From DASPXY01 sp038227745 (GTDB lineage Bacteria > Planctomycetota > Planctomycetia > Gemmatales > Gemmataceae), in contig JBBRPS010000208.1 in NCBI GenBank assembly GCA_038227745.1, positions 1 through 13,449 on the forward strand: a DNA stretch of 13,449 nucleotides. The letters are read 5' to 3'. The stretch's first letter is position 1, and every line of letters begins with the position of its first letter. The position numbers and the translations under genes were made by a program. Below, in pieces: positions 10,694 to 13,449 of this stretch. The notes beneath the pieces were generated by a model. That model did no database searches. It saw nothing but the letters and a program-made list of their open reading frames with translations, and was not told the DNA's origin.

Positions 10694-11761
10694 ATGCGCT
10701 GGCTGCTGACGATGGCTTGGTTCCTGGGGTTTACCATGAGTCTGCCTGCGGACACATTCGTCTATGTCTCGATGGCTTCCGAGCAGAAGATCCGGATCTA
10801 CCATCTCGATCCCAACGATGGGAAGCTGACGACCGTGGCAACGCTCGCGGTCGAAGGAGCCCCCGGCGCGCTCGCGGTCGATCCCCAGAAGAAGTATCTG
10901 TTTGCGACGCTGCGGAGTAACAGTACGCTGGCGAGCTTTCGCATCGATCCAAAGACGGGCAAGTTGCAACACCTCAGCACCGCTCCCCTGGAGAAGGGAG
11001 AGAATGCCGCTTACGTGAGCACTGACCGCACGGGGCGCTGGCTGCTGTCGGCCTCGTACATGGCGGGCAAGGTGGTGGTACACGGGCTCGCGGACGGGAA
11101 AATCGAGACGCCAGCCGTGCAGACGCTGGAGACGGCGAAGACGGCCCACGCCATCGCCACGGACCGCGCCAATCGGTTCGTCTTCGTGCCGCACGTCACG
11201 CCGAACGCCGTGTTCCAGTTCCGACTCGACGCCTCGACTGGCAAGCTGAGGAAAGCCGGCACGGTTCCTGGCGGCACGGACAAGGCAGGCCCGCGGCACC
11301 TGGCCTTCCATCCCACCCAGAACCTTGCCTTCACTTCCGACGAGGCGGGCAACAGCATCACGGCTTATCACTTCGACCCGAAGTCCGGACTGAAGCCGGT
11401 TCAGACCCTCTCGACCCTCCCGGCCGACTTCAAGGAGAATAACTCCACGGCCGAGGTGAAGGTGCATCCGAGCGGCAAGTTCGTCTGGGTTTCCAATCGC
11501 GGCCACGACAGTCTGGCCGGCTTTGCGATCGACAAGGGCGGCAAGCTCTCAGCGCTGGGACAGACGCCGACGGAGAAGACGCCGCGTTCGTTCGAGATTG
11601 ATCCGGACGGCCGCTACGTCTTCAGCGCCGGCGAAGGCTCCGGCAAGTTGGCGGTCTTTCAGGCGGACCACGACACCGGCAAGTTGACGCGCCTGCACAC
11701 CTACGAGGTTGGCAAGAGTCTGACGTGGGTGATGGCGGTGAAGTTGGTGGTGGGTGAGTAG
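10694..11761 (+). CDS. Exported beta-propeller lactonase-family protein
   Basis: This 355-residue protein has a short N-terminal signal peptide (residues 1-19, hydrophobic core LLTMAWFLGFTM, likely cut after LPA), followed by a beta-propeller of about 335 residues. The blades show the YHLDPNDGKL, FRIDPKTGKL, FRLDASTGKL, YHFDPKSGL and FQADHDTGKL pattern, each ending a strand with a D-x-x-T/S-G-K-L turn. This matches the lactonase/6-phosphogluconolactonase family (PF10282, YbhE-like). Enzymes of the family hydrolyse 6-phosphogluconolactone in the pentose phosphate pathway. The signal peptide argues against that cytosolic role here and suggests another lactone substrate or a non-catalytic propeller. 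A Shine-Dalgarno GGGAGG (10680-10685) lies 8 nt before the ATG. The gene follows the kinase by 94 bp on the same strand and might be cotranscribed, with no functional link known. It is intact and of normal family length. Confidence 0.88.
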   Translation: MRWLLTMAWFLGFTMSLPADTFVYVSMASEQKIRIYHLDPNDGKLTTVATLAVEGAPGALAVDPQKKYLFATLRSNSTLASFRIDPKTGKLQHLSTAPLEKGENAAYVSTDRTGRWLLSASYMAGKVVVHGLADGKIETPAVQTLETAKTAHAIATDRANRFVFVPHVTPNAVFQFRLDASTGKLRKAGTVPGGTDKAGPRHLAFHPTQNLAFTSDEAGNSITAYHFDPKSGLKPVQTLSTLPADFKENNSTAEVKVHPSGKFVWVSNRGHDSLAGFAIDKGGKLSALGQTPTEKTPRSFEIDPDGRYVFSAGEGSGKLAVFQADHDTGKLTRLHTYEVGKSLTWVMAVKLVVGE

Positions 11762-11778
11762 CGCTGCCAGGTGCGAAT

Positions 11779-11822
11779 TTCCCTGGGGATTGTGCAGTCT
11801 ACCCCTCAGAATCCCAGGGGAA
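11779..11822. terminator. Inverted repeat between convergent genes, likely bidirectional terminator
   Basis: The arm at 11779-11791 (TTCCCTGGGGATT) pairs with 11810-11822 (AATCCCAGGGGAA) with one slipped position, giving about 11-12 bp around an 18-nt loop. It sits 17 nt after the lactonase stop and 62 nt from the ada stop on the opposite strand, where a shared terminator is expected. There is no long T-tract. Confidence 0.5.
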
Positions 11823-11883
11823 TCCGGGGTTGACAACACTACGAACCCACCACCGAAGGTCTGAAAGGGTGGCGTTCCATGGC

Positions 11884-12993
11884 TCAGCCCGTCGCCCGCT
11901 CGCGCTTGAGCAACTCGGCCTTGCGCTCCACGCCCCACCGATAGCCCGACAACGACTGGTCCGTCCGCACGACGCGGTGACAGGGGATCGCGACCGCGAT
12001 CGGGTTGGCGGCACACGCCGCCGCCACCGCGCGCGCGGCCTTGGGCTGCCCGATCCGCTCGGCGACCTCGGCGTAACTCGCGACCGAGCCAGGTGGGATT
12101 TGACGCAGCGCCTCCCAGACGCGCAACTGGAAGGCGCTGCCGCGAATGTCGAGCGGTAGGTTGAGGCCGAGCGCCGGTTTCTCCATCATGCCGACGACTT
12201 CCGCAACCCACCGATCAAACGTCGCATCGCCGCCGCCGATCTCCGCCTTCGGGAAGCGGTCTTGCAGGTTGCGGGCCAGCGCGTCGGGGTCGTCGCCGAG
12301 GAAAATCGCACAGACGCCCTTGTCGGACGCCGCGACGAGGACCGAGCCGAGCGAGCATTCGCCGACGGCGAAGCGGATACGAACCCCATCCCCGCCGGCG
12401 CGGAACGCCGTCGGCGTCATGCCGAGCTGCTCGGTCGAGGTCGCGTAGAACGGTCCGTTCGAGTTGAAGCCCGCGCCGTAGATTGCCTCGGTGACCGTCG
12501 CGCCTTCAGTCAGCTCGTCCCGGACACGCTGCGTCCGGTGGGCGGCGGCATAAGCTTTCGGGGTAACGCCAGTGAACCTCTTGAACAGCCTGTGAAAATG
12601 GTAAGGGCTGATGCCCACGGCATCGGCCAGGTCGGTCAGGGTCGGGGCTTCTTCTGCCTCCTCGATGAGCCGGCAGGCTCGCGCCACGGCGTCCTGCTGG
12701 CGTTCGGCGAGGGGGGCCTCGTTCGGCCGGCACCGTTTGCAGGGGCGGAAGCCAGCCTGCTCGGCTTGCTCACGGGTCGTGTAGAAGCGGACGTTCTCCC
12801 GCTTCGCCAGTCGCGACGCGCAGGACGGGCGGCAGTACACGCCGGTCGTCTGTACCGAGTAATAAAACACGTCGTCCGCGTCTCGATCGCGCCGCACGAG
12901 CGCTTGCCACCGGCTCTCGTCGTCGGCGAACGTGCTGGACGCAGACCTGGGGTTGGAGACGGGCGGCTTGGCCCTATCTTGCTTTGCAATCAC
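11884..12993 (-). CDS. ada: Ada: methylphosphotriester/O6-methylguanine-DNA methyltransferase and transcriptional activator
   Basis: This 369-residue protein has the complete Ada layout. The N-terminal zinc/methyl acceptor domain (about 24-95) carries Cys54 and Cys58 in GVYCRPSC and Cys85 and Cys88 in PCKRC, equivalent to E. coli C38, C42, C69 and C72. Cys54 would be the phosphotriester methyl acceptor. An AraC-type helix-turn-helix domain (about 98-198) includes LADAVGISPYHFHRLFKR and a second helix pair at VTEAIYGAGF. The C-terminal O6-methylguanine methyltransferase domain (about 205-365) has VWEALRQIPPGSVASYAEVA and the active site PCHR with Cys338. The protein removes alkyl groups irreversibly and, when methylated on Cys54, activates alkylation-response genes in the cytoplasm. 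The start is GTG at 12993, supported by GAGGTGAA (13001-13008), 7 nt away. No in-frame ATG fits better. A candidate Ada box and -10 lie upstream. No alkA or alkB homologue adjoins it in the window. Confidence 0.95.
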   Translation of the reverse strand: MIAKQDRAKPPVSNPRSASSTFADDESRWQALVRRDRDADDVFYYSVQTTGVYCRPSCASRLAKRENVRFYTTREQAEQAGFRPCKRCRPNEAPLAERQQDAVARACRLIEEAEEAPTLTDLADAVGISPYHFHRLFKRFTGVTPKAYAAAHRTQRVRDELTEGATVTEAIYGAGFNSNGPFYATSTEQLGMTPTAFRAGGDGVRIRFAVGECSLGSVLVAASDKGVCAIFLGDDPDALARNLQDRFPKAEIGGGDATFDRWVAEVVGMMEKPALGLNLPLDIRGSAFQLRVWEALRQIPPGSVASYAEVAERIGQPKAARAVAAACAANPIAVAIPCHRVVRTDQSLSGYRWGVERKAELLKRERATG

Positions 12994-13037
12994 GATTTAC
13001 TTCACCTCGCCACGTTGAGTTGCCCTCTGTTGATATT

Positions 13038-13043
13038 AGTATA
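13038..13043 (-). promoter_or_regulatory. Candidate -10 element of ada
   Basis: On the minus strand TATACT (5/6 to TATAAT) lies in a locally A+T-rich patch, 44 nt before the GTG start. The expected -35 position has no good match. A weak -35 is typical of activator-dependent promoters and fits control by methylated Ada from the box at 13074-13086. Confidence 0.5.
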
Positions 13044-13073
13044 AGCGCTCTCCAGGACCTCGCACTCCGGTTC

Positions 13074-13086
13074 TTGCTTTCAAATT
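13074..13086 (-). promoter_or_regulatory. Candidate Ada box (AAT-N6-GCAA)
   Basis: Reading the minus strand, AATTTGAAAGCAA has the A-box AAT and B-box GCAA exactly 6 bp apart, the arrangement known for E. coli Ada binding sites such as the ada promoter. It lies 30 nt upstream of the TATACT -10 and 80 nt upstream of the start codon, close to the class of position used in E. coli. Inferred: ada is autoregulated in this organism. Seven fixed bases in about 100 bp of upstream DNA would match by chance well under once. Confidence 0.5.
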
Positions 13087-13126
13087 CTTTTCTTGCTGGG
13101 ATGGCACGTTCGGGGGAGAGGGGGTT

Positions 13127-13200
13127 GTAGGAGTCCGGCGAGCTGCGGTCGGGGGACGGAGCCCCCTCCTACGGGGTGGTTCGTAGGAGCCGGCTCCGTC
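13127..13200. repeat. Inverted, partly duplicated GTAGGAG repeat cluster
   Basis: GTAGGAG occurs at 13127-13133 and 13183-13189, and its complement CTCCTAC at 13166-13172. The unit at 13155-13173 is the reverse complement of 13182-13200 at 17 of 19 positions, so it can form a 19-bp stem with two central mismatches and an 8-nt loop. The second unit is itself built on the perfect palindrome GGAGCCGGCTCC (13186-13197). It lies between the dprA stop and the ada promoter, so it could also end dprA transcription. Dispersal elsewhere in the genome is inferred from its form only. Confidence 0.6.
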
Positions 13201-13258
13201 CGGCGGGATCGGGTGATACTCGTTGTTCTCCAGATCTGCATTGTCCCTCGTCGCCTGT

Positions 13259-13272
13259 CCGTGTTAACACGG
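13259..13272. promoter_or_regulatory. Perfect 14-bp palindrome after dprA
   Basis: CCGTGTTAACACGG is perfectly palindromic with no spacer, 26 nt downstream of the dprA stop. A loopless palindrome favours a dimeric protein-binding site over an RNA hairpin, though it is not near a recognised promoter. Its function is unknown. Confidence 0.3.
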
Positions 13273-13298
13273 CCTATGACGGCGATCCCCGCGCGAAG

Positions 13299-13449
13299 TC
13301 AGGCCCGTTCGTAGCGGTTGCCGGGCAGGCGGCGCACCGCCCTGTTCATCTCCAGCGTCAGCAGCATCCCCGAGAGCTGCGGCACGCCCAGGCCGAGTTG
13401 CTGCACCATCTCGTCGAGGTGCCGCGGCTGCCCCTCCAGGAAGTCCCAC
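13299..13449 (-). CDS. dprA: DprA, C-terminal winged-helix end only
   Basis: The minus frame entering at the right edge gives 49 residues before TGA (13301-13299), from WDFLEGQPRHLDEMVQQLGL to LPGNRYERA. The pattern is a short helix, LDEMVQQLGLGVPQLSGML, LTLEMNRAVRRLPGNRY. It matches the DprA winged-helix domain (DprA_WH) at the end of DNA-processing protein A: a helix-turn-helix, then an L-E-x-x-x-x-V-R-x-L-P-G-x-R-Y wing. DprA loads RecA on incoming single-stranded DNA during natural transformation. The Rossmann-fold catalytic-like core lies outside the window, so the call rests on this domain alone. Transcription runs toward ada, but 305 bp with inverted repeats separate them, so they are probably not one operon. 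The other open minus frame here is Ala/Arg/Gly-rich and lacks protein-like pattern. Confidence 0.75.
   Translation of the reverse strand, partial: WDFLEGQPRHLDEMVQQLGLGVPQLSGMLLTLEMNRAVRRLPGNRYERA

Noticed and set aside
11549..12211. 220-codon minus-strand frame spanning the lactonase and ada 3' ends
   Set aside because: It crosses both convergent gene ends and the terminator; both real genes are clear in other frames.

Overview
The window looks like chromosomal DNA of a planctomycete, probably of the Gemmata group. The reasons are a PSCyt/PSD-domain cytochrome-like protein paired with a DUF1552 protein, a very long transmembrane Ser/Thr kinase with extended TPR repeats, high GC content, and GC-rich intergenic hairpin repeats. 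This taxonomic call is inferred from gene content; no marker gene is present.

Layout. Positions 1-52 (minus) hold the first 17 codons of a probable transposase, with its own Shine-Dalgarno and a recognisable promoter (88-117). Next is a decayed or truncated conserved-looking gene fragment (about 278-688, minus) and an 11-bp-stem hairpin repeat (721-750). A two-gene minus-strand operon follows (6373 to 828): a 1396-residue exported PSCyt1/PSD protein with two CxxCH motifs, then 23 bp later a Tat-type DUF1552 protein. Positions 6374-6996 are a divergent intergenic region holding an apparent 56-codon C-terminal gene remnant on the plus strand and, just after it, an 11-bp perfect stem-loop.

On the plus strand, 6997-10599 encodes a 1200-residue transmembrane Ser/Thr kinase with TPRs, much more GC-rich than its neighbours. 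Positions 10694-11761 encode an exported beta-propeller lactonase-family protein. It converges on ada (12993-11884, minus), the adaptive response regulator/methyltransferase, with an inverted repeat between the two genes. Upstream of ada is a match to the Ada box (AAT-N6-GCAA) about 30 nt before a good -10, which suggests autoregulation. A GC-rich inverted repeat and a 14-bp palindrome separate ada from the 3' end of dprA (13299-13449, minus), which runs off the right edge.

Most genes belong to known families. I did not find a convincing new multi-gene system. The items most worth following up are the inferred Ada operon control, the large uncharacterised middle of the PSCyt/PSD protein, the gene remnants at 278-688 and 6458-6628, and the compositional contrast of the kinase gene.
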